Below are positions 7,801-15,806 of a stretch of 64,000 bases of DNA, piece after piece. Every line of letters begins with the position of its first letter. The stretch's first letter is position 1. A program made the position numbers and the translations under genes. The stretch is from SG8-30 sp964406445. GTDB taxonomy: Bacteria > Pseudomonadota > Gammaproteobacteria > Steroidobacterales > Steroidobacteraceae. The stretch covers positions 1 through 64,000 of the forward strand of contig CAYORU010000003.1 of the NCBI GenBank assembly GCA_964406445.1. The letters run 5' to 3'. The notes beneath the pieces were generated by a model. It saw nothing but the letters and a program-made list of their open reading frames with translations, made no database searches and was not told where the DNA came from.

Positions 7801-9108
7801 ATGGCTGCTTCCGTTTCCCGTCTCCCGTCCGCCTTGCTCTGCGCGCTCGCGGCCGTCCTCGCCGTCGCCGCTGCGCCGTCGGCCCTGGCCGAGAAGGAGC
7901 AGGCGGCTCAGCCCGCGCCGCAGTTCAGCAAGGCCTTCCAGAAGGGCGCGGGGAAGGTGCAGAAGCTGGTCCAGGAGCAGAAGTGGCCCGAGGTGCTGGA
8001 AGGCCTGCAGCCGCTCGAGGCGCTCGACGGCCTGACGGCGGACGACCGCAACGTGATCTTCAGCTGGAAGCTGCAGGCGCTGCGCGGGGTCGGGGACGAG
8101 GCCGCGCTCAACGCCTACCTGGAGCAGTGGCTGGAGAAGGGCTACGCGCAGCCCAGCCAGGTCGGCCCCATCCACCAGCAGCTCGCGGCCTTCTACAACA
8201 GGCAGAAAAACGGCGAGAAGACCCGCTACCACTACCGCAAGTTCGTCGAGGCCACGCCGGACGTCTCCGCCCAGGAGTACGAGACCCTCGGGCGGCTGTA
8301 TTTCCAGGCCGATGACAATGCCGAGGCTGTCACCTGGCTCGGCAAGGCGGTCGAGGCGGCGCGCCGGGAGGGCGAGAAGCCGAAGGAGTTGTGGTTCCAG
8401 CTGATGGACCAGGCGCTCGTCGAGATCAACGACGGGCCGCGCCGGCTGGCCAACCTCGAGGCTCTGGTGCGCGCCTACCCCAAGCAGGAGTACTACTCGC
8501 GCATCCTCGCGCTCTACTCGCAGGGCTCGGGGGACGACAAGACGGTCATGCTGCAGGCCTATCGCCTTGCGATGGCCGATACCGGCCTCGAGACCGTCGG
8601 CCAGTACCTCAACTACGCGGACCTGGCGGTCGCGGTCGGGACGCCCGGCGAGGGCCAGCGGGCTCTGGAGAAGGGCATCTCGGCCGGCGTGGTGCCGGAC
8701 GCCGGCTCCAACCAGCAGTTGCTCGGCGAGGCGAAGGCCGCCGCCGCACGCGACCGCCGCGACCTGCCGAAGGACGCGGCTGCGGCCGAGAAGAACGCGA
8801 ACGGCGAAGTGGACGCGAAGATCGGGCTCGGCTTCTACAGCATCGGCCAGCCGGACAAGGCTGTCGAACTGATCCGGAGGGGCCTGGCCAAGGGCGGCGT
8901 CAAGCGCGTGGACGACGCGAACGTCACGCTGGGCGCGGCGCTCATCGAGCTCGGCCGGTACGACGAGGCGCGCGACGCGCTGGCGAAGGCGGCTGTGGCC
9001 GCGGGCGCCGGATCGTGGATGGCGCGGGTCGCCGGGCTCTGGGACGCCTACGCACAGCGCAAGGCGGCCGCCGGGGCGGCGCCCCCGGCGCCCGCCACCG
9101 CAGGTTGA
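7801..9108 (+). CDS. Secreted TPR-repeat protein (paralogue 1)
   Basis: A 435-residue product with a Sec signal peptide (MAASVSRLPSALL, hydrophobic core, cleavage near ALA-EKE) followed by alpha-helical TPR-like repeats, for example YETLGRLYFQADDNAEAVTWLGKAV and AKIGLGFYSIGQPDKAVELIRRGL. It should be periplasmic and act as a scaffold; no enzymatic motif is visible. It is clearly homologous to the next gene: NYADLAVAVGTPGEGQRALEKG here against KYADVALDVSSPGEAVKMLEKG there. I chose ATG at 7801, which follows GAGG; a TTG at 7795 is possible. Its position behind tonB-exbBD suggests a role in TonB-dependent uptake or envelope organisation, but that is inference. Confidence 0.8.
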   Translation: MAASVSRLPSALLCALAAVLAVAAAPSALAEKEQAAQPAPQFSKAFQKGAGKVQKLVQEQKWPEVLEGLQPLEALDGLTADDRNVIFSWKLQALRGVGDEAALNAYLEQWLEKGYAQPSQVGPIHQQLAAFYNRQKNGEKTRYHYRKFVEATPDVSAQEYETLGRLYFQADDNAEAVTWLGKAVEAARREGEKPKELWFQLMDQALVEINDGPRRLANLEALVRAYPKQEYYSRILALYSQGSGDDKTVMLQAYRLAMADTGLETVGQYLNYADLAVAVGTPGEGQRALEKGISAGVVPDAGSNQQLLGEAKAAAARDRRDLPKDAAAAEKNANGEVDAKIGLGFYSIGQPDKAVELIRRGLAKGGVKRVDDANVTLGAALIELGRYDEARDALAKAAVAAGAGSWMARVAGLWDAYAQRKAAAGAAPPAPATAG

Positions 9109-9133
9109 CCGGACAAATCGGCGTTTTTTCTGA

Positions 9134-9139
9134 TATAAC
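9134..9139 (+). promoter_or_regulatory. Candidate -10 element of the second TPR gene
   Basis: TATAAC lies within GGCGTTTTTTCTGATATAAC, a sequence resembling the first TPR promoter. No -35 at standard spacing is clear: TTGACC at 9105-9110 is 23 nt away and overlaps the preceding stop codon. It may provide a promoter within the TPR gene pair. Confidence 0.3.
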
Positions 9140-9194
9140 TCCGGGCGTTTTTTTGCCGGCCCGGCGCGGGCAGACGAACGAGAGGCACTTGACG

Positions 9195-10439
9195 ATGCAG
9201 AGACTCACCGCTCCATTGGTCGCAGCTTGGCTCGGAATCGCGGGCGTGGCGCTCGCGAGCGTCGCCGTCGTTGCCCCCGCCGAGGCCCAGCAGGCCGGCG
9301 GCTGGCGCAAGGACGTCGCCGAAAAGGCCAAGAAGGCGCAGGAAGCAGGCCAGGCCGGCAACTTCCGCGAGGCGATCCGCCTCCTCCAGGAGGCCAAGTC
9401 GAAGGGCGCACTTCAGCCGGCGGAAGAGCAGGGCGTGAACGAGCTCCTGATCTGGGCGGCGAGCAGCGCCCGCGACTACCGGCTGCTCGCCTCCACCATC
9501 GAGGAGCGCCTCGCGACCGGCCGCGTGCGCGGCAACGATCGCGTGCAGAAGCTCAACGTGCTGGCCGGGACCTACTACACGCTCGGCGACCTCGGCAAGA
9601 CCGTCTCCACCACCGAGCAGCTGATCGCCGCCCGCGGCGGCAACGGCACGGCCGACGACCTGATCCTGCTCGGCCAGGCGCAGTTCCAGCTGAAGCGCTA
9701 CCAGGCGGCGGCCGGCACGCTCGAACAGGCCTATCCGGCGGCGCGCCGCGCGGGCAAGCCGCTTGCGGTGCAGGTGAAGCTGCTCGAGACGCTGAACGCC
9801 GCGTATTTCGAGCTCAAGAACGAGGAAAAGCGCGTCGAGACGCTGCACCAGCTCATGGTGGTCCAGCCGAAGACGTCGGTCTTCGAGCAGCTCGTGAGCC
9901 AGTACCAGCGCGCGAGTGGCAACGACCCGGTCGCGATGGTCAACCTCTATCGTCTGGGCGCCCGCACGAACGTGCTGGCCCGCGACCACTACGCCAAGTA
10001 CGCGGATGTCGCGCTCGACGTGTCGAGCCCCGGCGAGGCCGTGAAGATGCTCGAGAAGGGCTTTTCCAGCGGCGCCATCAAGAAGGACGACCGCAACCAG
10101 CGGCTGCTGGCCGATGCCAAGCAGCAGATCGACGCCCTCAAGAAGGGGCTCGACCAGCAGGAGCGCGAGGCGCGGGCGATTCCTGCCGGCGAGCAGGACG
10201 CGCGGCTCGCGCTGACTTTCTACACGCTCGGCAACTACGCCAAGGCAGTCGAGGCGGCCAAGCGCGCGCTGGAGAAAGGCAAGGTCAACCGCCCCGACGA
10301 CCTGCAGATGCTGCTCGGCGTCTCGCTGGTCGAGCTGAAGCGGTCCAAGGAGGCCGTCTCCGCCTTCCAGTCGGCCGAGAAGGCCAATCCGAAGATCGCC
10401 GGCGTGGCCGAGGTCTGGCGGGACGTGACCGGCGGCTGA
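9195..10439 (+). CDS. Secreted TPR-repeat protein (paralogue 2)
   Basis: A 414-residue product with a signal peptide (MQRLTAPLVAAWLGIAGVAL, cleavage near AEAQQ) and helical TPR repeats such as RKDVAEKAKKAQEAGQAGNF, VNELLIWAASSARDYRLLAS and LALTFYTLGNYAKAVEAAKRAL. It is predicted to be periplasmic. It is a diverged tandem duplicate of the preceding gene with the same repeat order and end point. The ATG at 9195 is followed at once by the signal sequence; GAGGCA lies a little upstream. A GC-rich terminator begins 30 nt after the stop. No catalytic motif is visible and the partner is unknown. Confidence 0.8.
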   Translation: MQRLTAPLVAAWLGIAGVALASVAVVAPAEAQQAGGWRKDVAEKAKKAQEAGQAGNFREAIRLLQEAKSKGALQPAEEQGVNELLIWAASSARDYRLLASTIEERLATGRVRGNDRVQKLNVLAGTYYTLGDLGKTVSTTEQLIAARGGNGTADDLILLGQAQFQLKRYQAAAGTLEQAYPAARRAGKPLAVQVKLLETLNAAYFELKNEEKRVETLHQLMVVQPKTSVFEQLVSQYQRASGNDPVAMVNLYRLGARTNVLARDHYAKYADVALDVSSPGEAVKMLEKGFSSGAIKKDDRNQRLLADAKQQIDALKKGLDQQEREARAIPAGEQDARLALTFYTLGNYAKAVEAAKRALEKGKVNRPDDLQMLLGVSLVELKRSKEAVSAFQSAEKANPKIAGVAEVWRDVTGG

Positions 10440-10469
10440 GCGGGCCGCCGCCGCGGCGTGACGGAAACC

Positions 10470-10497
10470 AAGGCCGGCGGGGCGACCCGCCGGCCTT
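10470..10497. terminator. Convergent bidirectional terminator
   Basis: AAGGCCGGCGGG (10470-10481) pairs perfectly with CCCGCCGGCCTT (10486-10497) over a GCGA tetraloop, with A and T flanks on either side. It lies between the TPR gene and the convergent isochorismatase, ending exactly at the latter's stop codon, and can serve both strands. Confidence 0.75.
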
Positions 10498-11151
10498 TCA
10501 CTTTGCAGGAGAGCCGGTCCTCGCGAGCAGTGCCTCGGCGTCGGCGAGGCTCACGACCTCGGCATACTTGGCCTGCAGGTCGAACAGGTTGGCCTCGTGC
10601 GGCTCGCGGGCACGGTCCCCGACGGCCTCGCGCACGACCCAGGGCACGAAGCCGTGCTGGCAGCAGTCCACCGCGGTGGCGCGGATGCAGCCGCTGGTGG
10701 AGACGCCGGCGATCAGCAGCGTGTCGCATCCGAGCGCCGTGAGCGTCGAGGCGAGCGAGGTGCCGAAGAACGCGCTGGCGTACTGCTTGGTGATCACCGT
10801 CTCCCCGGCCTGGGGCTCCAGGCCTTCGGCGAATGCGGCGAGGTCGGGACGGCGGCCGCGCTCGAAGCAGGCGAGCGCCGGCACCTTGCGGAAGAACACG
10901 CCGCCGTCGCGTCCGCCGGGCTCGTAGGCGACGTTGGTGTGCAGCACGGGAACCCCGGCGGCCCGCGCCGCCGTGAGCAGCCGCAGGGCGCCGAGCCGCG
11001 CGTTCGCGCAGCCTTCGCCGCCATGCAGCGGCGAGTCCTCGACCAGGTAGGCGCGGACGAAATCGACGACGAGCAGGGCCGGGCGCCTTCCGGCCTCCAG
11101 GCGGGCCCGGAAGCCGCCGCGGGCGTAGTTCTGCTCGATCGTCTCGGGCAT
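10498..11151 (-). CDS. Isochorismatase-like amidohydrolase (copy 1)
   Basis: A cysteine hydrolase of the isochorismatase superfamily, whose members include N-carbamoylsarcosine, ureidoacrylate, maleamate and biuret amidohydrolases; they usually release ammonia and CO2 or an acid from amides. The 217-residue product has the full triad: Asp in ALLVVDFVRAY (about 30), Lys in ITKQYASAFF (about 120) and the nucleophilic Cys in GVSTSGCIRAT (about 154). It begins 2 nt after the CoA-transferase stop on the same strand, so the two are co-transcribed under the TGTATACA site at 12424. The substrate is unknown; an acid released here could be the CoA-transferase substrate (inference). Confidence 0.88.
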   Translation of the reverse strand: MPETIEQNYARGGFRARLEAGRRPALLVVDFVRAYLVEDSPLHGGEGCANARLGALRLLTAARAAGVPVLHTNVAYEPGGRDGGVFFRKVPALACFERGRRPDLAAFAEGLEPQAGETVITKQYASAFFGTSLASTLTALGCDTLLIAGVSTSGCIRATAVDCCQHGFVPWVVREAVGDRAREPHEANLFDLQAKYAEVVSLADAEALLARTGSPAK

Positions 11152-11153
11152 GC

Positions 11154-12362
11154 TCAGATGACCTTGCGATGCTTGAGCTGTGCGTAGCGTTCCGGGGCCA
11201 TGCCGAGCAGCTGCAGGTAGACCTCGTCGTTGTGCTGGCCGAGCGCGGGCGAGGCGGAGCGCACCGAGCCGGGAGTCTCGGAGAGCTTCGGCGCGACGTT
11301 CTGCATGCGCAGCTTGCCGAACTGCGGATGGTCCACCGTCACGATGGCGTCGCGCGCCGCGAAGTGCGGGTCGTCCAGCATGTCGGGCGCGCGATAGATG
11401 AGACCGGCGGGCACGCCGTGCGTGCTCATCAGGTCCAGCACCTCGCGGGTCGTGAGCGTCCGGGTCCAGTCGCCGACCAGGTCGTCGAGTTCCTGCTGGC
11501 GCGCGCCGCGCGCCTGGTGGCTGTTGTAGCGCGTGTCCCTCGCGAGTTCCGGCCGGCCCATGGCCTCGCAGAGGCGCCCGAAGACCGTGTCCTGGTTGGC
11601 GGCGATCAGCACCAGGCCGTCGCTCGTCGGGTAGACGTTGGAGGGCGCGACGTTCGGCAGGATGGCGCCGGTGCGCTCGCGGACGTATCCGGTCTTGTCG
11701 TACTCGGTGATGAGCGACTCCATCATGTTGAGGACCGCCTCGTAGATCGCCGAGTCGACCACCTGGCCGCGCCCGGTCTTCTCGCGGTAGTGCAGCGCGG
11801 ACAGGGCGCCGACGCAGGCGAAGGTCGCTGCGAGAGAGTCACCGATGGAAATGCCCATCCGGGAGGGCGGGGTCGAGGGGTCGCCGACCACGTAGCGCAG
11901 CCCGCCCATGGCCTCGCCGATGGCGCCGAAGCCGGCCTGGCTCGAGTACGGCCCCGTCTGGCCGAAGCCGGAGACGCGGATCATGATCAGCCGCGGGTTG
12001 ATCGCCGAGAGCTCGCGCCAGCCGAGTCCCCATTTCTCGAGGGTGCCGGGCCGGAAATTCTCGAGCAGGAAGTCGGTCTTGGCGACCAGCTCCTTCAGGA
12101 CCTCCTGGCCCTCGGCCTGCCGCAAGTCGAGCGTCACCGCCTTCTTGTTCCGGGCCACCACCGGCCACCAGAGCGAAGGGTCGCCCTGCTTCTGGCGGCC
12201 CCAGACGCGCATCGGGTCACCCTGGTTCGGCGGCTCCACCTTGATCACCTCGGCGCCCATGTCGCCGAGCAGCTGGCCGCAGAAAGGACCGGCGAGGAGC
12301 GTCCCCATCTCGATCACCCGCAGGTCGCCGAGCGGGCCGGTCTTGAAGGCAGCTTGGGTCAT
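11154..12362 (-). CDS. CaiB/BaiF family (class III) CoA-transferase
   Basis: Class III CoA-transferases move CoA between carboxylic acids through an aspartyl thioester and typically activate a dicarboxylate with succinyl-CoA. The 402-residue product has the N-terminal LRVIEMGTLLAGPFCGQLLGD, IKVEPPNQGDPMR, and the repeated GFG/GGL loop of the family. At the place where formyl-CoA transferase has its catalytic Asp (in QDAVLN), this protein reads YEAVLN, so Glu may replace Asp; many annotated relatives read IYEAV, so I do not treat this as inactivating. The isochorismatase follows 2 nt downstream. It faces an HMG-CoA-lyase-like gene across a 167-nt divergent region with two TGTATACA sites. Confidence 0.9.
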   Translation of the reverse strand: MTQAAFKTGPLGDLRVIEMGTLLAGPFCGQLLGDMGAEVIKVEPPNQGDPMRVWGRQKQGDPSLWWPVVARNKKAVTLDLRQAEGQEVLKELVAKTDFLLENFRPGTLEKWGLGWRELSAINPRLIMIRVSGFGQTGPYSSQAGFGAIGEAMGGLRYVVGDPSTPPSRMGISIGDSLAATFACVGALSALHYREKTGRGQVVDSAIYEAVLNMMESLITEYDKTGYVRERTGAILPNVAPSNVYPTSDGLVLIAANQDTVFGRLCEAMGRPELARDTRYNSHQARGARQQELDDLVGDWTRTLTTREVLDLMSTHGVPAGLIYRAPDMLDDPHFAARDAIVTVDHPQFGKLRMQNVAPKLSETPGSVRSASPALGQHNDEVYLQLLGMAPERYAQLKHRKVI

Positions 12363-12423
12363 GGCGGATAGCCTCGTCAGTGGTGCAGAGCGGGCCGGAT
12401 CGGCCCAGGAGGTGTCCCACGGG

Positions 12424-12433
12424 CTGTATACAA
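12424..12433. promoter_or_regulatory. TGTATACA palindromic site 1
   Basis: CTGTATACAA contains the perfect 8-bp palindrome TGTATACA in very GC-rich surroundings, 61 nt upstream of the CoA-transferase start. It fits the FadR/FCD operator pattern TNGTM-N(0-1)-KACNA on the minus strand as TTGTATACAG. TATACA could also serve as a -10. Confidence 0.6.
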
Positions 12434-12488
12434 TCGGTCCTCGCAGCCCGTCAAGGATGCGCGACCGGCATGGGAATTACGGATGCTT

Positions 12489-12498
12489 GTGTATACAA
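12489..12498. promoter_or_regulatory. TGTATACA palindromic site 2
   Basis: GTGTATACAA, with the same 8-bp palindrome, ends 31 nt before the HMG-CoA-lyase-like start codon. With site 1, 65 nt away, it brackets the divergent promoter region, so one regulator could control both directions. Confidence 0.6.
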
Positions 12499-12529
12499 TG
12501 GCGACCATCCGACCGACGGAGGCGAGCCG

Positions 12530-13444
12530 ATGCGCCAGTCAATCGAGATCCTCGAAGTGGGTCCGCGCGACGGCCTTCAGAACGAGCCCGGGGTGGTGCC
12601 GACCACGACCAAGGTGCAGTTCATCGAGAAGGCCGTCGACGCCGGGCTCCGGCGCCTCGAAGTGGCGAGTTTCGTCAATCCGAAGCGGGTGCCGCAGATG
12701 GCCGACGCGGAAGACGTGCTCAAGGCGCTGCCGCGCCGCGACGGCGTCCACTACGTCGGGCTCGTGCTGAATCGCAAGGGCTTCGACCGCGCAGCCGCGG
12801 CCGGGTGCACCGAGATCGGCATGGCGGTCGTCGCCAGCGACACCTTCAACCAGCGCAACCAGGGCGTGACCACCCGCGAGTCCGTCGACGCGTGGCTCGA
12901 CATCGCGGCGGCGGCCCACGCCGCTGGTATCCGCGCACAGGTCACCGTTTCGGCGGCCTTTGGCTGCCCGTTCGAGGGCGAGATCGCGCCGGAACGCGTG
13001 GTCGAGGTGGCCGTGGCCTGCGCCCAGGGCCAGCCGCACGAGCTCGCCATCGCCGACACCATTGGGGTCGGCGTGCCGAGCCAGGTCACCGACCTGATCG
13101 GCCGCCTGAAGCAGGCCTTGCCGGGCATGCCCCTGCGCGGCCATTTCCACAATACGCGCAACACCGGCATCGCCAACGCCTACGCGGCCGTCGAGGCCGG
13201 CGTGGGCGTTCTCGACGCCAGCATCGGCGGCATCGGCGGCTGCCCTTTCGCCCCGGCGGCGACCGGCAACATCCCGACCGAGGACCTGCTCTACATGCTG
13301 CGCCGCATGGGCGTGGAGACCGGCGTCGACCTCGAGCGCCTGATCGCCACCGGCCGCTGGCTGCAGGACCAGCTCGGCCGCACGGTGCCCGGGCTGCTCG
13401 TCAAGGCCGGCGGCTTCCCGGCGCGCCCCGCGATCGCCGCCTGA
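12530..13444 (+). CDS. Hydroxymethylglutaryl-CoA lyase family protein
   Basis: A DRE-TIM metallolyase that cleaves 3-hydroxy-3-methylglutaryl-CoA or a similar 3-hydroxyacyl-CoA to acetyl-CoA and a keto acid. The 304-residue product has catalytic Arg13-Asp14 in VGPRDGLQNE, the metal-binding His205 and His207 in GHFHNT, and Cys238 in the signature GGIGGCPFAPAATGNIPTED. The start at 12530 follows GGAGGCGAG; the frame upstream spans the operator and is not coding. It is divergent from the class III CoA-transferase. A reasonable inference is that the transferase makes the CoA ester that this enzyme cleaves. Annotated relatives include citramalyl-type lyases, so the exact substrate is open. Confidence 0.9.
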   Translation: MRQSIEILEVGPRDGLQNEPGVVPTTTKVQFIEKAVDAGLRRLEVASFVNPKRVPQMADAEDVLKALPRRDGVHYVGLVLNRKGFDRAAAAGCTEIGMAVVASDTFNQRNQGVTTRESVDAWLDIAAAAHAAGIRAQVTVSAAFGCPFEGEIAPERVVEVAVACAQGQPHELAIADTIGVGVPSQVTDLIGRLKQALPGMPLRGHFHNTRNTGIANAYAAVEAGVGVLDASIGGIGGCPFAPAATGNIPTEDLLYMLRRMGVETGVDLERLIATGRWLQDQLGRTVPGLLVKAGGFPARPAIAA

Positions 13445-13613
13445 TGCCGGCGGCGGCGCGCCCGACGTTGCGGCTCCTGCGCAAACGTTCGATACTCGCA
13501 CGCGGCCGCGCGGTTCCGCGGCCGCTCGACACCCGACTTCCGTCTTTACCCGGCCGCGCGGCGCGACGCGCGCGCCGTCCATCCAGCAGACCCAGCCAGA
13601 TGCAGGTGAGCGC

Positions 13614-15767
13614 ATGACATACCGACTCGGCGTAGACGTGGGTGGCACGTTTACCGACCTGTTGCTCGTCGACGAACAGAACGGCCATACGTGGACCGCC
13701 AAGGTGCCGAGCACGCCCGCCGACCAGTCGATCGGCGTGCTGAACGGGCTCGCCCGGGTGTGCGAGAAGGCGGGCATCGACCCCAAGCAGATCTCCCACG
13801 TGATGCATGGCACGACGGTGGCGACCAACACCGTGCTCACCAGCACGGGCGCGCGCGTCGGCCTCGTGACGACCAAGGGATACCGGCAGGTGCTGCAGAT
13901 CGCGCGGTCCTTCGTGCCGGGGGGCCTCGGCGGCTGGGTGATCTACAACAAGTCGCTGCCGATGGCGCCGCTCAAGCTGACCATCGAAGCCGACGAGCGC
14001 GTCGGCGCCAAGGGCGACGTCGTGCGCGCCCTCGACGAGGCGGCGCTGCGCGCCGACCTGTCGCGCCTCAAGGGCGAGAACATCGAGGCGCTGACCGTCT
14101 CGCTGATCAACGCCTTCGCCAACGATTCCCACGAGAAAAAGATCCGGCAGATCGCCGCCGAGGTGCTGCCCGGCGTGCCGGTGTCGCTGTCCTCGGAAGT
14201 CGTTCCGGAGATGCAGGAGTACGAGCGTACCGTGACCACGGTCGCCAACTCGTACGTGCGTCCACGGGTGCAGCGCTACGTCAACAACCTGCAGTCGAAG
14301 CTCGCCTCCAAGGCCGGCTCGGTCAAGCTGCACATCCTGCGCTCGGACGGCGGCCTGTCCTCGGCGAAGTCGGCCGAGGACTACCCGGTCAACCTGCTGA
14401 TGTCCGGCCCGGCCGGCGGGGTCACTGGCGCGCTGTGGGTCGCGATGCAGTCGGGTTTCCCCAACCTGCTGACGGTCGACGTCGGCGGTACGTCCACCGA
14501 CGTCGCGCTCATCATGAACGGCCAGCCGCGCCTGCGCCGCGAGACGACGGTCGGCGACGTGACCGTGCGCGCCTCGTCCGTGGACATCCGCACGGTCGGC
14601 GCCGGCGGCGGATCGATCGCGCACGTGCCGGAGCTGACCAAGGCGCTGCGCGTCGGACCGCAGTCCGCCGGCGCGGATCCGGGGCCGGCGGCCTACGGGC
14701 GCGGCGGCACCGAGCCGACCGTGACGGATGCCAACGTGGTGCTCGGCTACATGCCCGAGATGCAGCGCCTCGGTGGCGACCTGGAACTGCGCCGCGATCT
14801 CTCCCAGCAGGCGGTCGCCAAGATCGGCCAGGCGCTCGGCAAGTCCCCCAAGGAAGCCGCGGCCGGCATCTACGACATCGTCAACGAGAACATGGTCGGC
14901 GCGCTGCGCCTGGTGTCGGTGGAGCAGGGCCACGACCCTCGCGACTACGCGCTGATCGCTTTCGGCGGCGCCGGCCCGCTGCACGCCAACGCGCTGTCGC
15001 GGCTGCTCGGCTCCTGGCCGTCGATCATCCCGCCGGGCCCGGGCGTGCTCTGCGCGCTCGGCGACGCGACGACCGCGGTGCGCGACGAAGCGGCGCGGAC
15101 CTACATCCGCAAGTTCTCCGAGACCAGCGCCGAAGAGATCGGCAAGGTGCTCAACCGGTTGTCCGCCTCTGCAGCCAAGGCGCTCGAGCGCGAGAAGGTG
15201 CCGCTGGCGGAGATGCAGCGCAGCTACCAGGTGGACGTCCGCTACCACGGCCAGGGCCTGCGCTTGACGGTGGACGTCAGCCTCGATGCGCTCGCCAGGC
15301 AGGGCCTCAAGGCCATCTCCGGGCCCTTCGACGAGGAGCACAAGCGCCTGTTCACCTTCGCGCTGCCGCTCGAACACGAGTTCGTCGCGCTGCGGGCGGT
15401 GGTGCAGGGCCGCGGCATCAAGCTGAAGCGGCCGAACATCGCCGCCGGCGGCGCGGACCCGAAGGCGGCCGCGGTCGGCGTGCAGTCCACCTTCATGGAC
15501 GGCAGGGACCACAAGGCGACGGTCTACGACCGCGCCAAGCTCAAGGCTGGCAACCGCGTGCCCGGTCCGGCGATCGTGATGGAGATGGACTCGACGAGCG
15601 TGATCCTGCCGAAGCACACGGGCCTCGTGGACAGGATCGGCAACATCCTCATCTACCCGGATGGGCACAAGGCGCTGAAGGGCGCCGCCGCCAGGGCGAA
15701 GCCCGCCGCGAAGGCCAAGGCCGCGTCGAAGCCGAAGGCCAGGGCGAAGTCGAAGGGTCGCAAGTAA
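13614..15767 (+). CDS. hyuA: Hydantoinase/oxoprolinase alpha subunit (HyuA-like)
   Basis: HyuA proteins are the ATP-binding subunits of ATP-dependent hydantoin, N-methylhydantoin, oxoproline or lactam hydrolases; related pairs form acetone carboxylase. The 717-residue product opens with the actin-like phosphate loop RLGVDVGGTFTDLLLVDE, then HGTTVATNTVL (about 64), MSGPAGGVTGALWVAMQSGF (about 263) and TVDVGGTSTDVALI. It ends in an Ala/Lys-rich tail of about 30 residues (KAKAASKPKARAKSKGRK), unusual for the family. hyuB starts 39 nt downstream and an isochorismatase follows, an order seen in cyclic-amide catabolism. The start at 13614 follows CAGGTGAG. Whether it acts on a hydantoin, lactam or ketone cannot be decided. 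Confidence 0.9.
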   Translation: MTYRLGVDVGGTFTDLLLVDEQNGHTWTAKVPSTPADQSIGVLNGLARVCEKAGIDPKQISHVMHGTTVATNTVLTSTGARVGLVTTKGYRQVLQIARSFVPGGLGGWVIYNKSLPMAPLKLTIEADERVGAKGDVVRALDEAALRADLSRLKGENIEALTVSLINAFANDSHEKKIRQIAAEVLPGVPVSLSSEVVPEMQEYERTVTTVANSYVRPRVQRYVNNLQSKLASKAGSVKLHILRSDGGLSSAKSAEDYPVNLLMSGPAGGVTGALWVAMQSGFPNLLTVDVGGTSTDVALIMNGQPRLRRETTVGDVTVRASSVDIRTVGAGGGSIAHVPELTKALRVGPQSAGADPGPAAYGRGGTEPTVTDANVVLGYMPEMQRLGGDLELRRDLSQQAVAKIGQALGKSPKEAAAGIYDIVNENMVGALRLVSVEQGHDPRDYALIAFGGAGPLHANALSRLLGSWPSIIPPGPGVLCALGDATTAVRDEAARTYIRKFSETSAEEIGKVLNRLSASAAKALEREKVPLAEMQRSYQVDVRYHGQGLRLTVDVSLDALARQGLKAISGPFDEEHKRLFTFALPLEHEFVALRAVVQGRGIKLKRPNIAAGGADPKAAAVGVQSTFMDGRDHKATVYDRAKLKAGNRVPGPAIVMEMDSTSVILPKHTGLVDRIGNILIYPDGHKALKGAAARAKPAAKAKAASKPKARAKSKGRK

Positions 15768-15806
15768 GGGCTCGAGGGCCTGGACAATCCGGAAGGAGCA
15801 ACGCTA

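Noticed and set aside
11154..12362. CoA-transferase as an inactive enzyme because Asp appears replaced by Glu
   Set aside because: Many annotated relatives read IYEAV at this point, so the alignment or the family's residue usage explains it.
13490..13530. Terminator after the HMG-CoA-lyase-like gene (GC-rich inverted repeat)
   Set aside because: There is a stem of CGCGGCCGCG type but no T-run, and hyuA follows in the same direction.
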